A DNA stretch of 23,248 bases. It comes from a virus. The notes beneath the pieces were generated by a model. That model had not been told where the DNA came from and ran no database searches. It saw only the letters and a list, made by a program, of their open reading frames with translations. The position numbers and the translations under genes are program-made. Below, one piece after another: positions 15,101 through 22,501 of this stretch (positions are counted from its first letter, which is position 1; the number at the start of each line of letters is the position of its first letter). The stretch lies in IMG/VR virus record IMGVR_UViG_3300042446_002135, positions 1 through 23,248 of that record, one strand, 5' to 3'.

Positions 15101-16627
15101 GTTATATAACTTAATACCTAACGATTTTAATCGATCATATACTAGATCTTTGGATATGCCTTGTTCTAGGTTGTTATTCGCTAGATTAACGTCCGTTATT
15201 GCTTTTATATACACCCAAATATTATCAAAATAATGACCTACCATATTTAAAAATAACAAATATGGTTGGTTGGTATCATCATCCTTTACGAAAGTTGGGA
15301 CTGCATATTCTAAATTATCATAATTATTATAATCATAGGTTTGTGCAGATGATGTTTGATTGGTATACCAATTTTTAACGGTTATTGATCCAGTAGATAA
15401 TAAGCTAAAAGGTCTAGTAGAATTAGTTTTAGGCCAAGCATACGAACTAGATTCAAAATATAAGTAATATTCATATCCATCAAACTGAGATATAAGTGTA
15501 TTAATATTAGAAGCGTATTGGTTTATTTCAGTTATTAAACTAGGAATAGACGATGTTTGAGCTGTATAAGTACTAATTAAAGTATTATAATCCTCGATCT
15601 GTTTAGCCTTAGTATAGAAATTAGATAAACGTTGGTATGCCGATCCAAAAAATACAAAATCAGTATAATCAGTATAGTCTACATTAATGTCTACACTTTG
15701 TGTAGTCATCAAGTTTAATATTTGATGATAAGATGTTTGTTGTAATGTTTGTAAATTTGTTATTAAACCAGAATAATTATTATATGCTGTAGATATTGTA
15801 TTCTGATTAGCTATAGCTATATCAAAATTAGGACCTCTTAGTTTTGGTCCTGGTGCTAATGTAATTAGCTTATCTAAATTTATGTCGAATAGGTATGGGC
15901 TTGCTTGTTCTTGTACAACCCATAATGTTGATTTTTCTTGTACTTCTAAAGGTAAAGGATTATATAATTTAAATAATACTTCATATCCAGTAGTAGCTTT
16001 ATTTAATGCAACGTTAACGGCTACATATTGTTGATTATCACCAAAATTTAATAAATAATCTACATAATATGTTGGAGTACTATTTATTTCATTTATAAGT
16101 GTATTTGTTGCTGTTTCGATATCAGCATCAGTTAATGTTGTAGAAGCTAATCTTATCTCTGTTCTATCTTGAGATATTTCTTTAACATATAATGCTTTTT
16201 CAGTAGGATTAGATATTTTATTTTGAAATAAATTATATCTAACTTTAAATTCACCTGATGAGTATCCAAAACTTTGTACATCCGTTACAGGATCTATTTC
16301 AATAATAGGGTATATAGCTCCACTTCCTGTATCTAATGTTGATACAATACCTACATTATCTGTTTGTATATTTCCTGCAATATTAGGAGCAGGAACGGTA
16401 TTTGGTTTTAAACCAGTAGTAGTAGGTAGTTTATAGTCTAGATAATTATAATTTGTATTTAATAAATTACTACCAGCATCATATATATAATATTCAATAT
16501 AGTTATCCGTTCCACCAAAATATTCTTTTAATGTGGTGATTGGAATCAAATTAATATCATCAGCATCATAACGTGAAACTGTTGATGTATTTGAAATAGT
16601 ACCTATTATTTTTATATTATCAGCCAT
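12110..16627 (-). CDS. Giant baseplate/tail structural protein (1505 residues)
   Basis: This is the largest gene of the window. The protein is Asn-, Tyr- and Ser-rich without enzymatic motifs. A conserved-looking block at about 455-600 contains NMVGHYFDNIWVYIKAIT, GISKDLVYDRLKSLGIKLYN and LYKRLYHNLPLLVKTKGT followed by GLEHLDTIFGI. The last part is in the style of phage tail protein I-like baseplate proteins. A helical stretch at about 280-380 may be a coiled coil. Size and place, downstream of gp25- and gp6-like genes, make it a candidate for the role of a large wedge protein such as T4 gp7, but I see no direct homology to that protein. The start is preceded by AAAGGAT, one of the few Shine-Dalgarno-like sequences here, lying inside the end of the upstream gene. 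Confidence 0.65.
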   Translation of the reverse strand: MADNIKIIGTISNTSTVSRYDADDINLIPITTLKEYFGGTDNYIEYYIYDAGSNLLNTNYNYLDYKLPTTTGLKPNTVPAPNIAGNIQTDNVGIVSTLDTGSGAIYPIIEIDPVTDVQSFGYSSGEFKVRYNLFQNKISNPTEKALYVKEISQDRTEIRLASTTLTDADIETATNTLINEINSTPTYYVDYLLNFGDNQQYVAVNVALNKATTGYEVLFKLYNPLPLEVQEKSTLWVVQEQASPYLFDINLDKLITLAPGPKLRGPNFDIAIANQNTISTAYNNYSGLITNLQTLQQTSYHQILNLMTTQSVDINVDYTDYTDFVFFGSAYQRLSNFYTKAKQIEDYNTLISTYTAQTSSIPSLITEINQYASNINTLISQFDGYEYYLYFESSSYAWPKTNSTRPFSLLSTGSITVKNWYTNQTSSAQTYDYNNYDNLEYAVPTFVKDDDTNQPYLLFLNMVGHYFDNIWVYIKAITDVNLANNNLEQGISKDLVYDRLKSLGIKLYNSQAGEGVGQYLIGANTGSSVFDNNFTITGSYLNNIPRKDLVSELYKRLYHNLPLLVKTKGTVAGLEHLDTIFGITSSILNVKEFGGSTKSNLIKGYNEDKVRIVPNTIEDRATTIYTSASVLSNELSLQTFPSASKDFRDNDMHYVDISFSPQTQIDTYISGAIAVNNPTFNLDNYIGDPRQQYSASYSDLDDQRKLYFETGVAGFNPFTASLLDYNGFIRLIEFFDNSLFKMLSDFVPERASLSTGITINSPVLERNKSVYSVPIATEQTVYDAEYPAPEVSAQYGKLYDDLSGDKKPFYTGELSGSVVDVYQYFTDNNNPYLGDWDIYNAQHNITQSINQNTFAHSDWNVLLNNVSKSVESNVRKKIEYTWGTTGSITSSAELQDSYLTLRSYNTSRYEGSKTTSLLYNTYTSASLTYAGDDSFGKTAAIDHQSLKVGWVKNIPSSSLNFYDKTSIDLKYLVDKDNFLNELSLANYNLAEVQNTFKSGTPVILSISDVQVPSNQTSLNGLKTIFKGGFSYDPILYRELNETLTFRHETPISSTQGYLGIKAQCDDNYTWATGTTQRLTGTGPNKLSNQLGGGSDKSEDGNSVYYINNVFANPNTQAIAYSAIPASSWISKYSTNIALNNTFPVSSIFSGRDRADQRLVYAFNILNFNNILSNTESNPQSYSPIGERYFYKVPRTGQYKLEGIIPFYLDADDNDTQWYKTTSGVRIKVVGVVESSSNINSPDSQWTYVANTTLSNPISFTGPVVIDRQTNAIRWDNSVTLLTNCTLDKTVTLNAGDYIRFQFYIIDNQSVFYNTKRIKFSINTMPGGSLPTLSYLEIKYLDVPFTIFNYESTYGQLPPLFTQYNSNTIVFDTTAQQLLNAQPTFIPAPPAKDYYSPVVDLFTIQKYDLFRVGQFNSPTSKYYEVVDKYISNNKTYVTFNGTFDSTFNSAVSFAILRPKPNETSVIVNYIKQPGEVAQTILVPYDANDTIKNSVGNIFKTLNTNLK

Positions 16628-16630
16628 TTA

Positions 16631-16954
16631 TTATCCTTTTAAAGCGGTTTGTGTATCTAAAACGGTCTGTCTTAGAGTTGTTATTTCATCTAATAAAGCT
16701 TGAATATCGTCATTATTTAAGTTTACTCCTAAGTAATCAGCTTCTTTTTCAAGGATATATCTATGTGAATTTATATCTCCTTCTTTTGGTATTTGATAAA
16801 ATATTTCTTCATATAGTTTGAAAAATTCGTCTACAGTTAAGGGTTCTGCTACATCAGATGCTAGTGGATTAATCAATTGACTAAATTGAGTATCAACTAC
16901 CTTCTCGAATGTATCTTTATCAAATACTTGTTTTTGTATTAAAATTTGAGACAT
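16631..16954 (-). CDS. Small helical protein of the baseplate operon, unknown
   Basis: The 107-residue acidic, mostly helical protein has a C-terminal heptad-like stretch (ALLDEITTLRQTVLDTQTAL) that could form a coiled coil, and a central segment SHRYILEKEADYLGV. No named domain is recognised. It is wedged between the DNRLRE-like gene (one-base overlap, TAATG) and the giant protein gene (3-base gap). It is therefore probably a small baseplate subunit or chaperone made together with the giant protein. Confidence 0.5.
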   Translation of the reverse strand: MSQILIQKQVFDKDTFEKVVDTQFSQLINPLASDVAEPLTVDEFFKLYEEIFYQIPKEGDINSHRYILEKEADYLGVNLNNDDIQALLDEITTLRQTVLDTQTALKG

Positions 16955-18069
16955 TATCGTATAACTTTAAAGTAGTAATTTTCATCGAATATTATTGTTT
17001 CACCATTAGGTATTATAGATTTAAATAATAACTTATAATAGCGTTCTGGTTCTAAACCATTCATATAAACATCAAAGTAACTACCACTTGCATCACAACT
17101 AATTTTAGTATAATTCGTATCATAATCTACGACAATTTCTTCAGTATCCAAATCTTTTATTGACCAATATGAAGATGAAGGTAAAGCATAATTTACTAAC
17201 GCAAACGAAAATGAAGATGTTTGATACGTTCTAGGGGGATATTTTGCTCTAACTTTAACTTTAAAACGTTGTACTGAGTCTTGTTGATATATATTTTTAT
17301 TATTACCCATGCTAGTAACGTATAAATCAGAGTCCATTACGGCTTGTGAACCGGTAGTATATGATGAATCATCCCATCTAATTTCTAAACATGGGGGATA
17401 AATAGTATGGGTAGTATCAGAAAAATATTTAGTTTCAAATTTAGACGCTGTAGTAAACTCAATTGAACCACTATGTTTAATAATAAAACCATAATTTGGT
17501 ATTCTATTAGTATAACTTGCACTTACAGCGTTTGTTACTTTTAATTCAATATCACTATCTGTTGTAGATGTATAAGTAAATGATTGAGTAGCTGCGTAAC
17601 TAGAAGCAGTGTACCATAAACCACCACCTATATTACTACCAGATTGATATGATCCTGTTTGACCAGCTGGAAAAGATGATGGATTAAACCATGCACTTCC
17701 GCTTAATTGATTTGTATATGCCCAACTAGCACCATCTGTAGTAATTGGTAGATTTGCTAATCTACCTGTGCCCATATTCCAGTCGCTGGCTAAAGGATGA
17801 GAATAAATTGTATAATCTAAAGGAATTTGGGAAACATCGGCTGTAAATAATTTTAAATAACAGTCAAAACTAGATGTTTTTACATTATTAGTAAATACAC
17901 TGTTTATATCCGAGGTTGGAAATTTTAATAATACACGAGATACCTCATTAGTATTATTAATAGAAAGAAAGGTGCTAAGCTCTAGTATCTCATCAAGCCC
18001 CGTATTTAGGGTTGGATAATACGAATAGAGCGTAGCACTTTTTTCAGGAAATATTTTATAAATTGCCAT
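16954..18069 (-). CDS. DNRLRE-like domain virion protein
   Basis: The 371-residue protein begins with a pattern seen in DNRLRE domains: a start with repeated hydrophobic/Tyr residues and a Gly (SATLYSYYPTLNTGLDEILEL), then RVLLKFPTSDI near 45-55, then WNMGTGRLAN and TDGASWAY further on. DNRLRE domains are beta-sandwich modules found in surface and carbohydrate-binding proteins. The C-terminal half contains Tyr-rich strands (RYYKLLFKSIIP) and looks like a further beta domain. In this setting, between the lysin and the giant baseplate protein, it is likely a baseplate or fibre-attachment subunit that could bind host glycans. The domain call is from the sequence pattern only. The gene has a 43-base leader with an AT-rich octamer at 18089-18096. 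Confidence 0.6.
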   Translation of the reverse strand: MAIYKIFPEKSATLYSYYPTLNTGLDEILELSTFLSINNTNEVSRVLLKFPTSDINSVFTNNVKTSSFDCYLKLFTADVSQIPLDYTIYSHPLASDWNMGTGRLANLPITTDGASWAYTNQLSGSAWFNPSSFPAGQTGSYQSGSNIGGGLWYTASSYAATQSFTYTSTTDSDIELKVTNAVSASYTNRIPNYGFIIKHSGSIEFTTASKFETKYFSDTTHTIYPPCLEIRWDDSSYTTGSQAVMDSDLYVTSMGNNKNIYQQDSVQRFKVKVRAKYPPRTYQTSSFSFALVNYALPSSSYWSIKDLDTEEIVVDYDTNYTKISCDASGSYFDVYMNGLEPERYYKLLFKSIIPNGETIIFDENYYFKVIR

Positions 18070-18088
18070 AGTTACATGATTACTACAT

Positions 18089-18096
18089 ATAAATAT
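18089..18096 (-). promoter_or_regulatory. ATATTTAT octamer, candidate late-promoter element
   Basis: Minus-strand ATATTTAT is 19 bases before the ATG at 18069, in the 43-base gap after the lysin gene. The spacing resembles that at 11098-11105 (21 bases), which would suit a shared initiation signal. The evidence is limited to repetition of the octamer. Confidence 0.2.
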
Positions 18097-18112
18097 GACA
18101 GATTATTGCTTC

Positions 18113-18712
18113 TTAAGCTAATAATGCGTGGTATTCATTAAAATGTTTAATGCGATCAGGTAAACCAATCGTACCACCATTAACACGTTTAGTGATAGTT
18201 GTTACTACGGCTTCAGTAGCACCTCCATCAGCTAATTTATGTAAACCATTCTTATGAAAAAACCAAGCGGCTGATAATAATGGATATTTAGTTGCAACTA
18301 GATCTGGTTGTTCAATTAAATTTTCTTCTACTACTTTATCAAATGCACTGTAGTTGTCTTTTCCAGTTAATTGAATATATCCACGACCACGGAATTTATA
18401 ACCTTCACCTGTAGCCTCGGCACCATTACCCATTCTACCACCATAAACTAAATTAGCTATTTTTTCTGGTTTGCGCTCATATAAAGCGGCCTTTGCATCT
18501 GTTGGAAAATATTTACTAAAGATACCACGTAGACCTTTAGCGCCGTAGTTTAAATTTTCATTTACTGCTTTGAATCCACCTGATTCATGTCCTGCTTGAG
18601 CTAAAAAATGTGCTAAGCGTAATGAAGTGTTTAATTCAAATTTTTCAATTGTTTCTGGTAGCATAGCGATTACGCTATCAGGGATGTGTCCTTTTAATTT
18701 GTCTAGATTCAT
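18113..18712 (-). CDS. GH19-type endolysin (chitinase class I-like peptidoglycan hydrolase)
   Basis: The 199-residue protein is a single catalytic domain of the lysozyme-like GH19 class. AQAGHESGGF gives candidate catalytic Glu43, NENLNY gives Glu52 as the likely second acid, and GYKFRGRGYIQLTGKDNY (104-121) and RVNGGTIGLPDR (176-187) are the family's substrate-cleft signatures. It would cleave peptidoglycan glycan strands at lysis, or locally during injection if carried in the baseplate. There is no signal peptide, so release would need a holin, and none was seen nearby. It sits between the gp6-like gene (16 bases) and the DNRLRE-like gene, inside the baseplate block, which leaves open a virion-associated role. 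Confidence 0.88.
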   Translation of the reverse strand: MNLDKLKGHIPDSVIAMLPETIEKFELNTSLRLAHFLAQAGHESGGFKAVNENLNYGAKGLRGIFSKYFPTDAKAALYERKPEKIANLVYGGRMGNGAEATGEGYKFRGRGYIQLTGKDNYSAFDKVVEENLIEQPDLVATKYPLLSAAWFFHKNGLHKLADGGATEAVVTTITKRVNGGTIGLPDRIKHFNEYHALLA

Positions 18713-18728
18713 AATGGGTTTTTAATTT

Positions 18729-20549
18729 TTAAGATGATACAACTCGACCTTGTATATCAATGTCAGGATATCTAACTTCAAATATACTTGGATCTAACGA
18801 TGGATAAATATTACCTTGTCTAGTAGCTCCAGAAATATCATATCCGTATGGGGAATAATTTTCTCCTTGTTTATTTGTTATTTCTACTTTAACTAATGAT
18901 TGTACTCCTTTAATATTACTACCTCCTAAAAGATTAGATATATCGGATAATATAATGGGTTGATTTATAGTCCAATTATTAATGTCAAAATGATTTTTTA
19001 ATGCTATTATACAATTAGTAATTACATCATTATTATTATATCCACTTTGTACTTTAATATCAAAATTAACACCTATATTAATATAAAATGCATCTTTAAT
19101 ATTAACGGCATCAGTAACCATTCTGTATTGGTTAATATAAGTAGCTAAATTTTGTTTTAATGTAGTATTAGCTGTTACTAATTTTTTACTACTATCAAAC
19201 GCTAATATGTACATATCTAGTGATAATGGATTACGCATCTCAGTAGTTGCTACTGTAGACGTAGGAATTAATTCTTGAGCTACATCTTGTGTAACATATA
19301 CTTTAGCTACACTACCATAATCAGCAGGTAAAGATAATGCTCTAACAATATAATCTTCTCTAGTTACAGCACGTAATTGAGATTGATATGCATATAATGC
19401 ATTATTGCGCATTTCTTCAATTTCATCTCCATTTCTACCACCAGTTGCTGGAGATGGATTTGTTGATGCTATACTATCTTTAATTTGGGTAGCTAATGAT
19501 CCTGTTACTCCACTAGGAAATATTGCTGTTGTTTTATCAATAGTAGTTAAATCATTTGATGGAACATTTGATGTTATGCCACCACCTACAAGATAACGTA
19601 CTGTTATATTACTACTTGGAGCTAAACCATATTCTTGTGTAAAAAATACAGATGCTTTATTATAATTATTTGTTAAAGTAGATATACCGGGTACTAAACC
19701 TAAACCTATATTATCTGGGGATGGTAATATTGTTGAATCCGATGCATTAGCTATTCCAGCTCCAAATTCTAATTGTAATGTATTATCTGATAGGAATCTA
19801 GATACATAGCGGCGAGGTACTCTTTCATAATTGACTAAATATGGTACACCATCACTTCCTGAGCTTGGATTTGATGTAGTTTTTAATATTGTTGATTGAG
19901 CTAAATATGGTACTTCATACCATTTATTACTACTAGCATCTGTTGCATCTAATATTTGTAATATATTAGTATCGCTAATATTAGCTACTTGAAATTTTTG
20001 TGGTGTTGTGAAATTTAGTGTTGTTGATTTAATTTCAGCAGATATAACTTTAACTGATTTTTTAAGTAAAAAATAGCTTGCATCTACATACGTTATTTCA
20101 GTATCTGTAGTATCAGTAAAATCTACTTTATCCGTAGTTAAAAATTTAGTACCCGTACTAGCGGATGTTAAAACGGTATTTTCAGGTATACTTAAAGCAT
20201 ATTGAGGATTAGGTACACTTACACTACCAGATGAGGGAATTAATTGGTATATATCTACTACAACATTAGCAGCATATGATACTTTTGGGCGATAACCTAA
20301 AGCATAAGATAAAGCTAATAAATTTTCTTTTTCCTTAGCATATAATAAAAATGTTTCTTGAATTTGAGTATCAGTATAGAATGATGTAACATCACCTATA
20401 TATGAAGACATTTCAATAAACATAGCTCCTGGATTTGCATCTGAGAAGTCATTATATGTGTTAGGGAAATATGTTTTAGCAAAATTAAAAAGACTATCTT
20501 TATAATCACTAAAAGTTTTATTTAAATATGATACTTTATTATCTGCCAT
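18729..20549 (-). CDS. Baseplate wedge protein, T4 gp6-like (baseplate J-like)
   Basis: The 606-residue protein has the N-terminal signature of gp6-like wedge proteins: NTYNDFSDANPGAMFIEMSS (30-49), then FYTDTQIQETFLLYAKEKEN (57-76), then LSYALGYRPK (80-89). The central and C-terminal parts are in the style of baseplate J-like proteins (REDYIVRALSLPADYGSVAK; INIGVNFDIKV). In T4, gp6 forms the dimeric heart of the wedge that joins the inner hub to the tail periphery and moves during contraction. It starts one base after the gp25-like gene stops, as expected for partners assembled together. The length is close to that of T4 gp6 (660 residues). Confidence 0.88.
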   Translation of the reverse strand: MADNKVSYLNKTFSDYKDSLFNFAKTYFPNTYNDFSDANPGAMFIEMSSYIGDVTSFYTDTQIQETFLLYAKEKENLLALSYALGYRPKVSYAANVVVDIYQLIPSSGSVSVPNPQYALSIPENTVLTSASTGTKFLTTDKVDFTDTTDTEITYVDASYFLLKKSVKVISAEIKSTTLNFTTPQKFQVANISDTNILQILDATDASSNKWYEVPYLAQSTILKTTSNPSSGSDGVPYLVNYERVPRRYVSRFLSDNTLQLEFGAGIANASDSTILPSPDNIGLGLVPGISTLTNNYNKASVFFTQEYGLAPSSNITVRYLVGGGITSNVPSNDLTTIDKTTAIFPSGVTGSLATQIKDSIASTNPSPATGGRNGDEIEEMRNNALYAYQSQLRAVTREDYIVRALSLPADYGSVAKVYVTQDVAQELIPTSTVATTEMRNPLSLDMYILAFDSSKKLVTANTTLKQNLATYINQYRMVTDAVNIKDAFYINIGVNFDIKVQSGYNNNDVITNCIIALKNHFDINNWTINQPIILSDISNLLGGSNIKGVQSLVKVEITNKQGENYSPYGYDISGATRQGNIYPSLDPSIFEVRYPDIDIQGRVVSS

Positions 20550-20550
20550 T

Positions 20551-20964
20551 TTATATAAATTGTACTGTAATTTGATCCGCTGTTCCTGATATAGCTAAAC
20601 TATATTTTAATATTATATTATAAGAATTATTGTCTTCATTAGGTTCTACTACTACATCAACTACATTTACCTCAGGGATAAAATAATTAACATTAGTAGT
20701 AATTAAATTTTGTATTAATGCTGAGGTATCTTCTGTTATACCTTCAAATAATACCCTTCTAATATCCGCTCCAAATTCAGGATTAAATACTCGTTCGCCT
20801 TTATTAGTAAGTAATAAATTAATTAAATTAGATTTAATTTGTTCTTTAGTACTATATGTTTTATTAAATGGACCAGATGGACCATTAAAAGGAAGCGATA
20901 CCCCTATTGCAATATTTTTTTGCAAGTCTAAGGGATTAACCCTGGTAGTTTGTGGTATTGGCAT
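20551..20964 (-). CDS. Baseplate wedge protein, gp25/GPW-like
   Basis: The 137-residue protein matches the gp25/GpW-type wedge family in size and in the core motif GERVFNPEFGADIRRVLFEG (about 56-75), including the conserved Glu and Arg of the core. T4 gp25 binds gp6 and nucleates sheath polymerisation. The gene is one base away from both neighbours, between a small unknown and the gp6-like gene, as expected for wedge proteins. I place no weight on the first 10 residues, which vary between members. Confidence 0.88.
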   Translation of the reverse strand: MPIPQTTRVNPLDLQKNIAIGVSLPFNGPSGPFNKTYSTKEQIKSNLINLLLTNKGERVFNPEFGADIRRVLFEGITEDTSALIQNLITTNVNYFIPEVNVVDVVVEPNEDNNSYNIILKYSLAISGTADQITVQFI

Positions 20965-20965
20965 A

Positions 20966-21334
20966 TTAGTCTAAATTTCTTAGTCCGGCTTTATCAGCAT
21001 GACTCATGTTATTAGCTGCATCGTTAATAAAGGCTAAGTATGGATTTACTCGTTCTCCGGTAGATTCATCTACAGCATCTATTACTGCTAATTTAGTTGG
21101 TTGTGATTGTGAGTATCCAAATGATTCTCCCATTTGTGCCATTAATGAACTACGAACATCTTGTGGTAATCCATTAGCAGGTACATTACCGCTGTTAAAA
21201 TTAAATGTTTTACTTTCGCTAATCTGTTGTTTATTTTGTTTAGCTAAGGCTTCATTAATAATATCAGGTAATTCAGTGTGAATAGCCTCGGTTACTGCGT
21301 CTTTAATTAATTTTTTAAATAATGTAACGTTCAT
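20966..21334 (-). CDS. Small hypothetical protein of the baseplate operon
   Basis: This 122-residue protein is not recognised. The N-terminus (VTLFKKLIKDAVTEAIHTEL) is an amphipathic helix. The middle is polar with FNFNSGNVPANGLPQDV, and the C-terminus ends in a helix (INDAANNMSHADKAGL). It has no signal peptide or transmembrane segment. The gene lies one base upstream of the gp25-like gene and 12 bases downstream of the 384-residue protein, so a minor baseplate or assembly-factor role is likely from context alone. An ATATTTAT octamer overlaps the preceding stop (21339-21346). Confidence 0.5.
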   Translation of the reverse strand: MNVTLFKKLIKDAVTEAIHTELPDIINEALAKQNKQQISESKTFNFNSGNVPANGLPQDVRSSLMAQMGESFGYSQSQPTKLAVIDAVDESTGERVNPYLAFINDAANNMSHADKAGLRNLD

Positions 21335-21346
21335 GTAAATAAATAT

Positions 21347-22501
21347 TTAAGCTTGTAAATTTCGTTGATCTATTATTAATTTTAGTTGTTCTATTAAGTC
21401 ATTAGGATCTAATGTGAATGAATAATCACTTTGTAATACTTCTACACCGTCACGATCAATTGCTACTGCAAATTTACGTTTAAGTTTTCCAGCAACAATT
21501 TTTTGATGGGCGCCTAAATTTTCTTCAGCCTTAATAGCAAAATTAAATCCTTTATATTGTTCAAATCCAGTATTATTACCTACATTTGCTAATAATGCAG
21601 CTACTTGATCTTTATCTAAACTATTAGCAACTATACCATCTAATATATCTCCTATCTGTTTAAGTTTTAATTTTAATTTTTCTAAATAATTAATTTCTTT
21701 TTGTAATACAGGACTAATTATTCCTAATATCATATTTAATAATTCAGCTATAGCTTTATATTTTGCTATTCTATCTTTAACTGGAGGAGGTATTATAGGA
21801 AGTGCTTCTAGTATGGATACTATAAGAAGTATTATTGTTAATACAGTACGTACAGTGTCTATTACTTTTTTTATTTGTACTACCTTAGCTTCACTTCTTT
21901 CTAATGTTCTAACAGCGTCTGCTCTTTTTACTTTGGCTGTAGTAAGATAAATTAAATTATTTGATTTATTAGCTAAAGTTATATAGGCATTAGTTTGATT
22001 TACTAATCTTTCTAATTTTTTATTATTAACGACTAATGCTATTATTCCTTTTCCTATTAAATATCCCATTATTGGGGCTAATGCTTTTGAAATTTTTTTA
22101 ATTATTTCTTTTTGCGCTGCAGCTGCATTAGCTTTATTTTCTTTTTCAGCTAAAGATGTTTTAAGATCTGATTGCAATTTTTGTAATTTTTGAGCTGCAA
22201 AAGGATCTATTACTTGAGATAAAATATTTTCTATATTTTTATTTAATCTTTCTTGTTCTTTTTCAAATTCTTGATTTTCTTTTTCAGTAGCTTTATCTCT
22301 TTTTTCCTCAGCAATTTTAATTAAATTTTCTTCATCTACTTTACCTTTAGCTTCATTTACAGATGTTGTATATTTAAGAGTAATATTTTTTAATCTTTCA
22401 ATATGTTCAGTAGATAATTTAACTAAATCATTTTTAAGATTTTTAGCTTTACTTTGTACAGTACCTAAGTACCCAACAGATATAGGATTTGCAATAGCCA
22501 T
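21347..22501 (-). CDS. Long helical protein with coiled coils and hydrophobic segments, baseplate hub region
   Basis: The 384-residue protein starts with strongly charged helices likely to form coiled coils (about 55-95 and 105-138, with LIKIAEEKRDKATEKENQEF). Hydrophobic segments follow at about 142-158 (IMGYLIGKGIIALVV), 216-240 (TVRTVLTIILLIVSILEALP) and 253-266. The C-terminal part (about 313-384) reads as a separate folded unit with FAIKAEENLGAH and LDPNDLIEQLKLIID. It may be a hub, tape-measure-like or membrane-interacting protein that travels with the spike. No family is recognised. Its ATG shares one base with the stop of the gp5-like gene (TAATG), so the two are coupled. Confidence 0.55.
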   Translation of the reverse strand: MAIANPISVGYLGTVQSKAKNLKNDLVKLSTEHIERLKNITLKYTTSVNEAKGKVDEENLIKIAEEKRDKATEKENQEFEKEQERLNKNIENILSQVIDPFAAQKLQKLQSDLKTSLAEKENKANAAAAQKEIIKKISKALAPIMGYLIGKGIIALVVNNKKLERLVNQTNAYITLANKSNNLIYLTTAKVKRADAVRTLERSEAKVVQIKKVIDTVRTVLTIILLIVSILEALPIIPPPVKDRIAKYKAIAELLNMILGIISPVLQKEINYLEKLKLKLKQIGDILDGIVANSLDKDQVAALLANVGNNTGFEQYKGFNFAIKAEENLGAHQKIVAGKLKRKFAVAIDRDGVEVLQSDYSFTLDPNDLIEQLKLIIDQRNLQA

